From Tetracentron sinense (taxonomy: Eukaryota; Streptophyta; Magnoliopsida; Trochodendrales; Trochodendraceae), in the NCBI GenBank assembly GCA_015143295.1, contig CM026562.1, positions 8,088,041-8,152,040 of the forward strand: a stretch of DNA of 64,000 nt, in the 5' to 3' direction. Positions 11,290 to 23,389 of the stretch are shown here, piece after piece. Under the pieces are notes generated by a model that was not told the origin of the DNA, did not search any database, and was given only the letters and a program-made list of their open reading frames with translations. The translations under genes and the position numbers were made by a program. Each line of letters begins with the position of its first letter. The first letter of the stretch is position 1.

Positions 11290-11975
11290 AGAAATTTGTG
11301 TCGGGGTAGGGTATGATCAAATCGAGTTGGGATAGGCAACAACATTGTTGTGTTGTTGTCCGTCTGTGTCTTAAAAAGAGTGGGGCCCACCCTTAGTTGA
11401 TGTAAGGTCCACCTTTATTGAACCCGAAGGCATCTTTTTAAGACACAACATTGCCCATCCGAACTCGGTCAAAGTTGGCAAGTTTGAAATGGAAAAATAA
11501 TTTTGACAAGGAACCAAATCCTCTACGGTTATAACTGGATTTGGTGAATCCTGTTATGCCCCTGAGGTCACCACATGTCCCTTTCGAGACCCTTTAATTG
11601 CAATTAAGATTCAGCCATCCCTAGAATTCACCCACCCATCCTAGGTTTTTAGAAAAAATATTAACTTTTTAAAATATATAATATTTTAATGTTAAAATAT
11701 TTAATATTTTTTTAAACAAAACCAAGGATGGTTAGGTGAGCCCTAGGGGTGGTTGAATCTTAACCATAGTTAAAAAGTGTCAAAAGGGACACGTGGCGAC
11801 CTTAGGGGTATAACCAGATTCACCAAAGTCTGGTCATAAAAAACGTAGAGGATTTGGTTCCCAAGACAATTGCATTCCTCGCCTTAGTAAGAAAACAAAA
11901 AAAACCAAAAAAAGCCCAAGGATCAAGGGTTGTGGGCCCATCCTAGCTTAAAAACAAGCTTGAATGGTTCATCTT
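11290..11975. mobile_element. Compound foldback repeat, related copy at 30510-31020
   Basis: An inner inverted pair (GAGTTGGGATAGGCAAC at ~11325 against TTGCCCATCCGAACTC at ~11450) makes the first part a hairpin. The block then continues through the 11510-11862 MITE to 'AAGACAATTGCATTCCT' and 'GGGTTGTGGGCC'. The same order without the MITE is present at 30510-31020. Part of it, including the MITE left half, is present at 23847-24171. It is non-coding. Confidence 0.55.
11510..11862. mobile_element. Foldback MITE (~353 bp) with ~140-bp inverted arms
   Basis: Left arm GGAACCAAATCCTCTACGGT (11510) and its complement at 11843-11862 open ~140-bp imperfect inverted arms around an A/T-rich loop. The related site at 30704-30735 lacks the element (GGAAAAATGATTTAAGACAA runs through), so it is an insertion into an older repeat. 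The flanks share a GACAA-type direct repeat, but the exact target duplication is blurred. Relatives are at 10925-11130, 12225-12360, 23985-24170 and perhaps 35440-35755. Confidence 0.65.
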
Positions 11976-12224
11976 TATCTTTACTAATAAAGAGGGTGTC
12001 CCATGTTCAAAATGTTGACTGAATCTTTTGTAATTCCAAAATTACCCTTCTTTTTATCTCATTTTCTTCCCCTTCTTATCTTAATATATAACGAGCCCTT
12101 GAAAAAAAATTTGCAAAATTCGCAAACTACCTTAATCATAATCATTATATAAGACAAACACTTGATTGAATGTTTGCTTAATTCTCATACTACCCATCTC
12201 TCATCTATTTATTAGGCTTGAAAT

Positions 12225-12360
12225 TTTCAATTGTTATAACTGAACTCCAAGTCCAGTAATGCCACTGAGGTTGTCATGTGTTCCTTTTAACACTCTTTAA
12301 CTGTGGTTAAGATTCACACACACCCATAAGGTTCACCCACTTATCATTGGATTTTAGAAA
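12225..12360. mobile_element. Half copy of the 11510-11862 MITE family
   Basis: TATAACTGAACTCCAAGTCC, then 'GCCACTGAGGTTGTCATGTG' and 'CTGTGGTTAAGATTCAC' follow the left arm of the 11510 element base by base with substitutions. The right arm is absent. The sequence from 12361 to 12940 shows nothing recognisable beyond A/T-rich intergenic DNA. Confidence 0.45.
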
Positions 12361-13160
12361 ACAAATATGAAAAAAAAATTGAGTGTTAAATCAAAAGGTA
12401 CCCTCTTCTTATGGGATACTAGACTATCTTGTCTAGGTATAAAGATAAACAGGTCTAGATCAAGTCATTCTTACTATTTTTTATTTTTCTCTAACCCAAT
12501 CTTAGGAGCCTTAATCCTAGCGATGAATGAAATGAGTACCAAGAACTCCCTCTAGTTTAGAATTCAGAATCCAAAAAGAATTAGTAACTAGGCTACCGTA
12601 TTTGATAGAGAATAGGGAGGCTTTTCTTTATGCATTTCGACTCAAAATGCGTCAGTGAGAATTCAAATAGATATTGGACATAAAGTTTCTCTAGCTTTCA
12701 TCTCTCAGTGTCAATTGGATATAAAGCGCGTATCCATCAGATGATCTTTACAACTGCAGCAAAAAATAAAAATAAAAAAGTACCACAGGAAAAAAATGAT
12801 TAAGCAATGTAGTTTAATCTGAGGGTCACCTCATAGGAAAATTCAAACTCATATCCATCGGATGTCTATGGTAGTCTACTAGAATTAAGACAAGAATGGA
12901 AAATAAAATGTTGTTGAAATTTTATCAAAGGCACCGAGCGAAAATGACTATTTTGGATGAATAAGAAGAATTTTATTATCGGCTACCTAACTCCTCCCTC
13001 TAGTGGAGTGCGTCTCCTCCCCTGACCTAGGTCCGGGGCAGTGTTTTGTGTAGCACCCTTGGTTTTGAGCAGAGTTCCATCTTAGCACCCTCCTTCCAAC
13101 CATTCTCTACTTTCCTTCGCCCTCCTCTGTATTTTTTCCTGTTTTTCAGCCTCACCTTTA

Positions 13161-14791
13161 ATGGACCACCCTGAAATATCTATCGACATCAACCCCTCCC
13201 CGGACACTTTAGCCGATGAGGTTAGCCATCAGTTAACTCTCCGGAAAATGGCAGAGCCCCTTACCATTGATCGGTGCATTCTGAAAATTGGGATTAAGGA
13301 ATATCAGTATAGCCTCTTTGCAAAATTCATCTCCGACCGACCATTCAACCTTCAAGCAGCTAAGAGAACAACTATCCGGTCCTGGAACTCCTGATTTCCA
13401 ATAAGCGTACTTGATCTAGAAAATAGCTACATATTATTTATGTTCTCATCTGAAATGGAACGATCCAGAATCTTTCTAAACCAGTCGTGGACCTTCAATG
13501 GACACCCACTGTTATTAGAAAAATGGGAACCCAATATTCTTGTAGCTGAACTTCATCTCTCGATCCTGCCAGTGTGAATGCAAGTCCATGGTCTACCACC
13601 AGAATATCTTCTTCAGGAATTTAGTAAAACAATTGTAGCAAAGGTCGGGAGGTTCGGGGAGGTCGATTTGGCCAACAAAGGGATGAGCCGGTGGAAGTAT
13701 CTAAGGATTAGAGTTCATCTGGAAATTCAGCAACCATTACAACCCTTTGTGATGCTTCATCTCCAACCCCAGGTTTTGTCTATGATCCCTTTAACCTATG
13801 AAAAGCTCTCAATGGTTTGCTACAGGGGTGGGTGCCCCAGCTATGATGAGAAGCATTGTGGTTTGGACATCCCTACGGAGATCGAGCCTAACCTCTTCGG
13901 TCCCTGGCTACAGGTAGAGCAGTTTCACTTCAGAAGCTGGCCACTCCGCAACATGCTCCACAACCTTGGTGATGGGGATCCTCGCGTAGCTGATTCCGAC
14001 ATATCACCGAGTATACAGGCAGGGCTCCCTCCATTGGCAATGGAGGTTGATCGTCCAAAGGAAGACGATGTACGACTTCGATGTCATAAGTAGTTACATC
14101 ACGTACGAAAATGCAGTCTGCTAAAGGGGACTGAGCCCAGAAGCCCACCTAATCAGGATTAGACATGGGGACTAATGACATTATTGCCATACACCAAGTG
14201 GAACATGGCTTAATCTAACATTGGGGGGAGTTTTGCCAGTGCAATAAATCCCAGACACATCCCCAGTCGTTACTCAGATCCGACAATCACCTAATACCCA
14301 AGTCAGCCCACCACCTTTCCCGAAAAGAATATACGCGTGTATGGGGAGCCACACCGAACCTTCTATGATCTTATCCAGTCATTTTGAAAACCCAAACCCG
14401 AGTGTTATTACCACGGATCCTGAAAAGGTTATTCCTCCACAACCCAAAAACCTTAACCCATCTAGACCTCCATGCTCCATTTACTACAAATCATTTTCCT
14501 CCACCAGAGCCCACTATCCACACCCCGAACCCTCTGTCTTTGGATTTAGTAGGCCCAAATAACCATTCTCCCTTCAAAGAGCCCAATATTCTGAAACCTC
14601 AGGCCCTGAAGATAGGAAGCCCAATACACCAACAGACATCGGTTCCAAATACATCATCTCCCCAACTACCACTAAACCTTCCACCTTTGATCACTCTAAC
14701 ATCACCAACCCTCCGATCTCTCCCAAAGTCTATGAAAAAGAAACAACATACTTCAAAGTTATTACGTAGTCTGGCCAAGGAGGAAGATTAA
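13161..14791 (+). pseudogene. LINE copy 2 ORF1 (DUF4283-type RNA-binding protein), broken
   Basis: ORF1 of plant LINEs binds the element RNA. The start ATG at 13161 opens MDHPEISIDINPSPDTLADE and runs to a stop at 13392. The frame then resumes in pieces: 13578-14093 has 'SMVCYRGGCPSYDEKHCG...FGPWLQVE', a damaged CCHC knuckle with the usual YGPWL-like tail, and 14384-14791 is a Pro/Ser-rich C-terminal region with a Lys-rich end. This matches the DUF4283 plus zf-CCHC_4 layout of plant LINE ORF1, from family knowledge. At least two frame breaks make it non-functional. Confidence 0.75.
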
Positions 14792-17700
14792 CCGGAAGCT
14801 CTGAGCAACCAGCTGAATGTGGTGAGCACCAAATTTTCAGGGGTGACTGATAGGGATCAATCTCCCCGCTCATTATAAATCTCTTAACATGGAAGGTCAG
14901 GGGCTGGGCCGTTCTCAGACAGTTCAAATGTTGAAGGACCATGTCTTTCACTTCCGACCCCATGTGGTGCTACTCATGGAAACTAAAAACAAGCGGCCAA
15001 CCATCTCTCAAGTGGCGAGAAAACTCAAGTTTGACTCAGTATTTACTTGTGGACCCTCAGGGTCTCTCAAGCGGCATAGTGGTATTGTATTCTTTTTCCC
15101 TTACCTCTATTCACATTCTCTCTAGTGATCCTTACTTTGTTCGTTTATATATTTCTACGCAAAATGTTACGTGGTATGTTACCTTGGTCTATGGCCCCAA
15201 TGACTACAGGGACAGGATAATCATTTGGAACCATTTGGAAGGAATTGGCATCCAACGGACTGACCCTTAGATTTGTTTAGGGAACTCTAATGATGTGATG
15301 GATCCAGATGAAAAAATAGGGGGTAACCCCCCATCCCATCTCATCTCATCTCAATGCTTTTTATTAGGGGGTTAACTTAGCATATATAGTGGATTTGGGT
15401 TCTCAAGTCCCCCTTCACCTGATCTAACAAACGTGCATCACCTCACCTTATATCTGTTGGTCTTGATAGGGCCTTCAGTAACCTAGCTTGGAGAACCTTG
15501 GTGCTGGATGGTGTGGTGCGGAACCTACCTACAATTGGATCTAATCATAGTCCTATCATCATGCTGTCTCAAATCCTCAACCAGCCTCAGAGGAAAATCT
15601 TCCCTTTTGAAGAGATGTGGAACAAACACCCCGAGTGTGCTAAAATTATCAACTCTTCCTGGAAATCTTAGGGGAGAAAATTCTAAGATATTCTCCCTCT
15701 GTCGTAAAATTGTTACGTGGAACAGGACTTCTTTCAGATTCCTCCCCACCCGAATCAAACATCTTAAAGAATAGCTTACCCTTCTCCAGGTCCAGGACCC
15801 CCTCGGACAGTAGATTCATCTTCTCCACTCACTAACTTCTGAATTAGATGTAGCTCTAAGGTAGGAAGAAGCCCTTTGGAGGCAAAAATATCGGGCTGAC
15901 TAGCTATCTCTCGGTAATCGCAATATCAAGTTTTTTCATCTATCGACAGTGCATCGTTGACAACAAAATGGCTGCAAGCCATCCGGAATGATGAAGGCAG
16001 ATGGGTTGATTCAGAAGATGAAGTTGAGAGTCAAGTTCTAAGCTACTTCACGAACTTATACTCTTCATCCAGGCTAGAAAACATTGCCTCGGTGGTTGAA
16101 ACAATTTTATTGTATGTTACAGATGACATGAACCAAGAGCTTGCCACGGATGTCTCAGATGAAGAAATTTTTCGGGCTATGGACCAGATAGGTCCTCTAA
16201 AAGCCCATAGCCCTAATGGGATGCCAGACATATTTTACCAAAAGTACTGGAGTATTGCTGGGCCTGATGTGTGTGCGGCAGTCAAGCAATTTTTTCAAAT
16301 CGGTTATCTCCTAAGGCAGCTTAACTTCACCCATATTGTTTTGATCCCCAAAGTGCTTAACCCGAAGTCTATGAGTCACTTCCTACCCATTAGCCTTTGC
16401 AATGTGGTATACAAAATCATCTCGAAAATCATGGCTTGTTGGCTTAGGGAGATCCTTGATAACATCATCAACCTGACCCAACCAACTTTTATCTCGGGCT
16501 AACAAATCACTAATAACGTGATTCTTGCTCATGAGATTAATCAGTACTTAAGAAAGAAACGAAAGCTAGTTGATTATCGGATGTCAGTCAAGTTGGATAT
16601 TAACAGAGCCCACAACCGTATCGAATGAAACTTCCTCTTCTCAGTTATGGACAAAATGGACTTCGAAGCCTGGTGGATGCAATGGGTTCATCAGTGTGTC
16701 ACTACGGTGAATTATGCAGTGATCATCAATAGTGAAGCTAAAGGGTACTTATCTCCATCTTGTAGTATTCGACGAGGAGACCCCCTCTCGCCTTACTTAT
16801 TTTTGATTTGTGCTGAAGCTCTTTCATGTCTTCTGAATAAAGCCGAGTGCAACTCCAAGCTTACTGGTATTCGTTTAGCCACCTCTGCCCCCACCATATC
16901 GCATATTTGCTTCGCCGATGATTGTCTTATTTTTCCAAAGGAAAATTTGGACGAAGCATACCACCTCAAAAACATCATGTTCCATTATGTGTAAGCCTCG
17001 AGCCTAAAGGTTAACTACTCTAAGTCATCCATAGCCTTTAGTCATAACACCCCGAGGAGATTCGGGAAAATAATTGGTCATATCCTTCATATTAAAAACC
17101 TCCAGGCTCAGGAATCCTATCTCGGCATGCCCACGGAATTTGGTCGGTCCAAGATTCTTACATTTAAGAAGGTTAAGTCCCATATAATCAACAAGATGCA
17201 AGGGTGGACAGGTAGTTTATTATCCCAAGGTGGACGTGGGGTATTGATTAAGGCAGTCATTCAAGCTATTCCCGCCTATAACATGAGTTGTTTTCTCCTC
17301 CCCAAGGGTTCACTCAAAGCTGTGAATTCGGGCCATGCAAGGTTTTGGTGGCACCAAGCTCAAGAGAATAAGATACAATGGATCAGCTAGAAGAAGCTGT
17401 GTCATCCAATCGATAAGGGAGGTCTGGGCCTAAGGGATTTACATGCCTTTAATCTCGTGCTTCTGGCGAAACAAGGATGACAATTGATCACCAGTCTCAA
17501 TCTCTCTAGGCCAGAACTATGAAGGTCGTTTACTTCCCTCGCTCATCCCTTCTCTTGGCTAAACCAGGCTATCGGCCGTCTTGGGGGTGGCGTAGTATTT
17601 TGGCTGGCCGGAAACTTCTATCCTATGGTAAACGTTGGCAAATAGGTTCCGGAATGGCAGTCCACACCGAGGAGGATCCTTGGGTGCCTTCCCTCCCTGC

Positions 17701-18270
17701 TTTCAAACTTATACCTTTGGGTGATACCAATATTCAGAATATTCCCGTGTCTAGCCTTATAGACCAGGAGATTAGTCAATGGGATTATGGGAAACTAGTA
17801 AGGTTGCTTTCCAGTAACTCGATAGAATCTATCCTCAAGATTCTTGTAAATTCTTGCCATAGCCCTAATACCATTGTCTGGCACTACTCCAAATCTGGGC
17901 TATTCAAGGTTAACTCGGCAACCACCTGGCGACGCAACTCACCCAGGCTCAGCTTCCTTCATCAAGTTCTTCAACTTCCAATCAAGACCAAAAAGTTTGG
18001 TGATTGAATTGGCAACTCCCAATCCCACCCAAAATCAGAGTATTCTTTTGGCGAGTTTGTAACAATTCCATTACGGTGGCCTCTAATTTGCGAAGACAGA
18101 AAGTGTTAATTGATGTGGAGTGCCCGCTCTCCGCGGCATTAGAGGAAACGGTTTCCTATCTCTTTCTTGAATGTGCATGGTCCAAGAAGATTTGGTTTGG
18201 TTCTAAACTTACTCTTAAGCTTCCTCCAAATGCCCCCTCTCCGATTGCTTCCAGGTGGAGTGAATGGGTT

Positions 18271-20020
18271 TGTGGGCAGTGAAATTTTCACCGTCCATTA
18301 CCCAGGAATGTGTACAATGGCACACACCTGATCTCAACCTCTCTGAGAGATGGTTAGGTTCACGCGTGCCTATGGCACGCGCGGTACCTTTAGCCTGTCA
18401 GCATTAAATGCTGATGGCTGGCACTATGCTGCCCAGCTAAGCAACTGCAGAGTTGATCCGTGAGGATAAACTTCACGGATCCACCCTGAATAATAACGTC
18501 CAAATGGGCTGATACATACTTGATCTGTGAGGATAAATCCTCACGGATCCAATATGAGGTGTTGACCTCCGAGAGACTGACACGTGTCATATCCATGACA
18601 CATGATCATCCGTGAGGACAAAACCCCACGGATCCAACTTTGAGTGTTGACCTTCATTAGGCTGACATGTGTCATATCCGTGAGGACAAAACCTCACGGA
18701 TCCAACACGGATCATATTTAATGTCAGCCTCTGAGATGCCGACACGTGTTCAGTCCTTGAGAATAAATCCTCACGGATCAAGTCTCATGTCCTGGATCTA
18801 ACCCAGACCACAAGCACCACCTGGTGATCCGTGGTTGAGACCTATGGTCTCACCTCGTGGTCCGTGGTTGAGACCAATGGTCTTACCTTGTGATCTGTGG
18901 TTGAGACCAGCCAATGGTCTCACCTTGTGGTCCGTGGTTGAGACCTGTGGTCTCACCTTGTGATCCGTGGTTGAGACCAATGGTCTCACCTCGTGGTCCG
19001 TGGTTGAGACCTGTGGTCTCACCTTGTGATCCGTGGTTGAGACCTGTGGTCTCACCTCGTAGTCCGTGGTTGAGACCAATGGTCTCACCTAGTGATCCAT
19101 GGTTGAGACCTATGGTCTCACGTAGTGATCCGTGGTTGAGGCCTATGGTCTCACCTTGATCTATGGACTGGCCTAGGTCAGTCTATCTCAGCTAACAGTC
19201 AGTATTTGACTGTCATGGGGGGTAGAAAATCCTTAATAAAAAGGATTCTCTGTCAGGTTGTGGGGAATCCCAAGATAAGGATCTCCCCTTTTAAAATCTC
19301 ATGAGATGCCATGTGGCAGCCCATGATTTTTTTTAGGATTAGGGCTATGTCCTTTATCCTAAGAAAGGATGTGATTACCATCCTCCTTTTCGAGAAGTAC
19401 TAGGATTCCCCTCTGAAAGAGGAAACCTGGTACAAGAGTCCTCAAAAGAAGAGGATTCTCTTGAGCTTAAGGACTCTCCCAGATAAGGGAAAGCCGTAAG
19501 CTGGCATCCTCTAAGAGGAGAGCCCCTTTTGACTTTCCTAAAAGAAGGGAGTCAAATAGGGAGTCCCAAAAAGGACTCTCTCAAACCCATAAAAAGGGGT
19601 ATTTTCTCAGAAGGACAACAGAAGAAGAGACAAACATAGACAAAAGAGATAGAAAAAGAAAGAGAAAAACTCTCTCTTCCCCTTCAAGCAACGCAAGCAA
19701 CTGAAGAAGAAGACTCCCTCGATATGGAGAATATGAGGTGAGCCCTTAAACATGGCCACCATTCTTTTTCTTTTCTTAAAAAGACCTCAATGAGGTACTT
19801 GTAACGCCTACATGGGAATTGTGCAACCCCATTGAATAAATAAAAATAAGTTTATTCAATATGTTCTTCTTTAATTCTTCATCTTAATCAGAGGTTCTTC
19901 CCCGATACAGGGAAGGTAACTTAACAGTCTGAGTTTACTCAGATTGGAATGATAGTCCCCACAATAAACTCCATACAACAATGGAGGAAATTTGATAAAA
20001 AAAAGAATTTTTCTCCCACA
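18271..20020 (+). mobile_element. Solo LTR (1,750 bp) inside LINE copy 2, 5-bp TSD
   Basis: Termini are TGTGGGCAGTG... and ...TTCTCCCACA, so inverted TGTGGG/CCCACA ends, flanked by the direct repeat GGGTT (18266-18270 and 20021-20025). LINE copy 1 is uninterrupted at the matching point (about 4708), giving an empty-site control. U3 holds five GATCCGTGAGGAT-type hairpins (18455-18780) and a 10-unit 33-bp array (18824-19157). A TATA-like CATAAAAAGG lies at about 19588 and an AATAAATAAAAA polyadenylation-like run at about 19835. No PBS or coding sequence is present. The superfamily is not certain; Gypsy is possible. Confidence 0.93.
18824..19157 (+). repeat. 33-bp tandem repeat, 10 units, each a hairpin, within the LTR U3
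   Basis: Nine units are exactly 33 bp and one is 37 bp (total 334 bp). Each holds a hairpin of the form TGAGACC-(3-nt loop)-GGTCTCA preceded by GTGATCCGTGGT or GTGGTCCGTGGT; the GTGATCC and GTGGTCC headings tend to alternate. Because 33 is divisible by 3, long repeat-only reading frames arise on both strands (18798-19088 minus, 18914-19159 plus); I do not regard them as genes. Position upstream of the TATA-like box suggests an enhancer-type U3 array (inference). Confidence 0.9.
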
Positions 20021-20784
20021 GGGTTAACACTTTTGAAGGGGGAGATAGATACATTTTAACTCAGGTAATTACCACCTTTTGGTGCATCTGGAAGATGAGA
20101 AACGAGGTGTTGTTCAATGGTGCTTCCCCAAACCCAACCTCCACCGTCTCTCTGATTGCCTCCCTCTTCGAAAGCTCTCGGAGTTACAGCGGATGTTATG
20201 TCGGACCAATCTCTCACCTCTCCTTTGTCACCGGTTTGGGAACCCCCACCACCGGAGTGGATTAAGATTAATGTAGATGGGGCCGCATCCATTGATGGTC
20301 GAGTAGCTGGTGCAGGAGCAGTAGCTCGTAACACTGATGGTTCCATTATTGATTCTTTAGTTCGCCCCTCTTCTTGGTGGTTCGGTGATTGTGGTGGAGG
20401 CTGAAGCTATTCGTCTTGGACTTAAAGTGGCTTTATATAGAGGGTGGCCAAATGTTCTTGTGGAATCAAATTGCAAAGGAATTGTGGAACTTCTCTAGGG
20501 TGATGTGAACCAACAACAATGGCAGATCTCAACCATTATTTCAGACATTAGATGATGTATGAAGACTCACTGCAAACAAGTAGCTTTCAAGTTTATAGGC
20601 CGGTCTGCTAATACTTTGGCCCACAGTTTAGCCCATAGGGTCTTTAACATTAGTCTCTCATAGACTTCTTGTAACACTGGCTTTCCTTCCTCTGATCATT
20701 TTCAGTCAGGGGGATCGAGGGATCAGGCTTTGACTTTATATTGAATACATTATCTCTTAACCAAAAAAAAAATGACTATTTTGG

Positions 20785-23389
20785 GAGGTCAGGGTTGGAA
20801 TTTCCATGCAGTGAAAGAGATGGTCCAAGTCCCTTTCACAAGGTACAACTAATTAGGTTAATATTAATTCTAGGAATTAATGTTGACTAATCAAAGTTAA
20901 TAATCTTAATTAGGGTTTAAATAATTAACCACGGTAACAACTCAATTTACATATAGCGTTCTCTCATTGGGTGAACACTTATTCATAATGAGAATTTTCC
21001 AATAATATTTTGTGGATGATGGTAATTTGATCTTGTTGTTGATGACAGATTTTGGACATGGCTACGTGGCACCATCTTAGTGCACTCGTAATTCTTTCTA
21101 GCTCTATGAGTATCTTAAATGCACATGACCCATCTTATATCTAAGGATCCCAAGGCATATATTTATTATAGTTGACACATGTCACCCTCTCCCTATGCCA
21201 CGATGACTTGTCCTTTTACCCATACACCTTATTCAGACTTATATACAATGATTATCATCTTTTCTCAAATTAAATGCTCCATTTGGTTAGCGAAACTATA
21301 CTTTCTTTACGTTTAGCTAGCGAGAGAGTTTCTTTCCTAGGCTGACAGAATTTTCTTGCATAAACCCATACTTTTTCCTTAAAATTTTCACAAAAAAATA
21401 AAGTGACTAGTGTTAGCCCTAATCGTGTCAACTATTAATCGCCTCCAAATAAAAACAGTCAAGTCTATTTTTGATGGGTTCTAGTTCACATAGGTTTTTT
21501 TCTTGCTTAAGAGAGCTTAAATGTTGATGCAATTGAGGCTAGTATTCTCCAATTAATTATTACTCCAGAAAGATAGAAATAGCTTATTCTTGCAATTTTT
21601 AAAGGATTTTGCTAGCCCCAGTCGCAAATCTTCCAAAGGCACAACTGGGGCCATACAAATGTCAAACAATATTTGACTTTTGCTTTTAAAACCATTAAAA
21701 TAATAAAACATCTCCAAGTGTTAGGCCCATCTTGCGTCTATGGAAAAATTTGGAGTAAATGCGATTGGGGCTAGCTCTCCTCTTTTTTTAATAACTAAAA
21801 ATCTGTAGAAAAGTTCAAGAAATTTTTTTCTCAATTCCTTTCTTGCCAACATACGGAACCTAAAAATATAAAGACAAAAATTGTGAGTATTAACTCCTGA
21901 TTGATTAGTGTAACTAAGGGGTAACATGTATTTAAACAGATCTATAACATTTGGAATTTGCTTCTTTACGGGTGTGCGTTCTAGAATTGAAATATTCACA
22001 CAATTAAATCATACCACAGTTAAAATTAAAAAAATAGAAAACAATAGAGTTAATGCTCACCAATCTTATATTAATAATCTGAATTAAAATTAAATTAATT
22101 AATTGAAAGAACAATTTATAGTTTATACTGACTTCCCTCATTGATGCTCACCCATAAGAAGCCAAAATAATAATAAAATCCCAAATACTCTAATTATTGT
22201 CGAGTTATAGGATTATGACAATTGCGATCCTTGCCTCAAAGACAAAGTCAAAGTCAAAGTTAAAAAATCATGGGTTGTGGGACACCTCCCAGCTCACCAA
22301 CACAAGAATCAAGATGTTTTGAGTTGTGACCAAAGGATAGTAGTTGTGGGACACATATTTTTTTAATTTTTATATAAAAAATTTTCTGCCTCATTTTCAA
22401 GAATGTAATCAAACACCAAAAACTGATTGAAAATTCACCTTTTACTGTAAAACTTTTTCCTTCGTAAATGATTTACGTCGTTAAAGAAAACTTAAATTTG
22501 TTCTTGGTTAACCCTAAGACACCGTAGGACCATTAGGTATTGCTAGAAAGTCAGCCTTGCCTTTCTCAACCTAACAAAGTAGTAGTGGACTAAGTCTTGT
22601 GCTTTTTTTGGACCATTTCTTTCCCCTAGCATCCTTGGTGTACGTGCCTGGCGCACCTCAATATATGACGGCTACACAAATTCTTGTATTTTGAATTTCC
22701 TACAATCTTCCTAACTGGTTCTCCAACCAACTTTTTCTCTATTTCCCATCACCTCTCACATTTTCTACTGGTCATCACTCATCAATTTGTCGATATTCTC
22801 TCATCTTCTTAGTTTTTTTATTGAAAATTTTTGTTTATTTGAGAATTTCTTCTTTCAATTGGAAATTAATAATGTGAGTTCTCCTGTGCTTTTGAAATTT
22901 CTTTGTTCAATTGATTGATGTTGGATATTTAGTTATTTGTATTTAAGTTTTTCTTCTTTCCATTAAATCAGTGAAATGGATAGACATAGTGAGGGAAAAG
23001 GATTAATTGTATATTAACTTCTCACCTTTTAAGTGGTACCTAACTTATAAATATTACTAAAGAGATGAGCCTAACCATTTGTTCAATCAGGTTTTGCAGC
23101 ACTTTAATGGTATAAATAGGGAGTTAGGTAGCAATGTCTTGATTGCATATTTTTTTTTGTAGTTAAAAAGTTTAAATTTTGGTGTGTAGTTATAAATTTT
23201 ATAAATTTTAAGAATTTTAGTAGTGCATAGCTAATGATTTTAAGAAGTATAAAGCTTCTCAGACCGCACAGTCTTGGCCCTAACCGAGACTATTCCTATT
23301 AGTGGGGGCGTCGAACTTAACACTCACTGGCCACTTGTTTTTTTTTTTTTTTGTAGGACTAGCTACTTGTTGATCCCGTAAAAATTGAT
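20785..23389. other. Intergenic, A/T-rich, no gene recognised
   Basis: I find no coherent coding region. An inverted pair GCTAGCCCCAGTCGCAAAT (about 21612) against GCGATTGGGGCTAGC (about 21760) marks a ~170-bp hairpin-type repeat. AAGTCAAAGTCAAAGT and 'GGGTTGTGGG' words near 22245-22280 resemble the repeat at 11925 and 30915. A fragment of the 475-bp array unit (AGTAGTGCATAGCTAATGAT) lies at about 23220. Confidence 0.6.

Larger units (their letters stand above)
14870..20660 (+). pseudogene. LINE copy 2 ORF2 (endonuclease-RT-zf-RNase H), broken by stops and a solo LTR
   Basis: The endonuclease begins near 14889 (GLGRSQTVQMLKDH) with VVLLMETKNK. RT blocks follow: 15957-16502; 16647-16994 with RRGDPLSPYLFLICAEAL and the catalytic FADD box (ICFADDCLIF, near 16905); and 17127-17390. 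A zinc-finger RT-tail lies at 18004-18270. An RNase H domain follows the LTR (20156-20660) with 'INVDGAASIDGRVAGAGA' and an AEAIRLGL-like segment. Several in-frame stops (for example after 15124 and at 16500) and the LTR at 18271-20020 disable it. The preserved FADD shows the ancestor encoded an active enzyme. Confidence 0.85.
12957..20768 (+). mobile_element. LINE (plant L1 type) copy 2, full length, with target-site duplication
   Basis: The element is bounded by a perfect 16-bp direct repeat AAAATGACTATTTTGG at 12941-12956 and 20769-20784. It ends in a short A-run (20763-20772) that merges with the repeat, as expected of target-primed reverse transcription. Order: 5' UTR (12957-13160), ORF1 (13161-14791), ORF2 with endonuclease, RT, zinc finger and RNase H (about 14870-20660), 3' UTR. 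Without the 1,750-bp LTR insertion it is about 6.06 kb, a normal size for plant LINEs. Both ORFs carry stops and frameshifts, so it is not autonomous today. Confidence 0.93.

Noticed and set aside
18824-19157. CRISPR-like regular array
   Set aside because: Units are contiguous with no unique spacers, in a plant LTR; it is a tandem repeat.
18798-19159. Long repeat-containing ORFs on both strands (11-residue periodic proteins)
   Set aside because: They arise because the LTR's 33-bp DNA repeat is a multiple of three; no domain, and they sit inside LTR U3.
1-20768. The two LINE copies as one segmental duplication
   Set aside because: Copy 2 has its own 16-bp target duplication and flanks differ, so independent insertions are the better reading.
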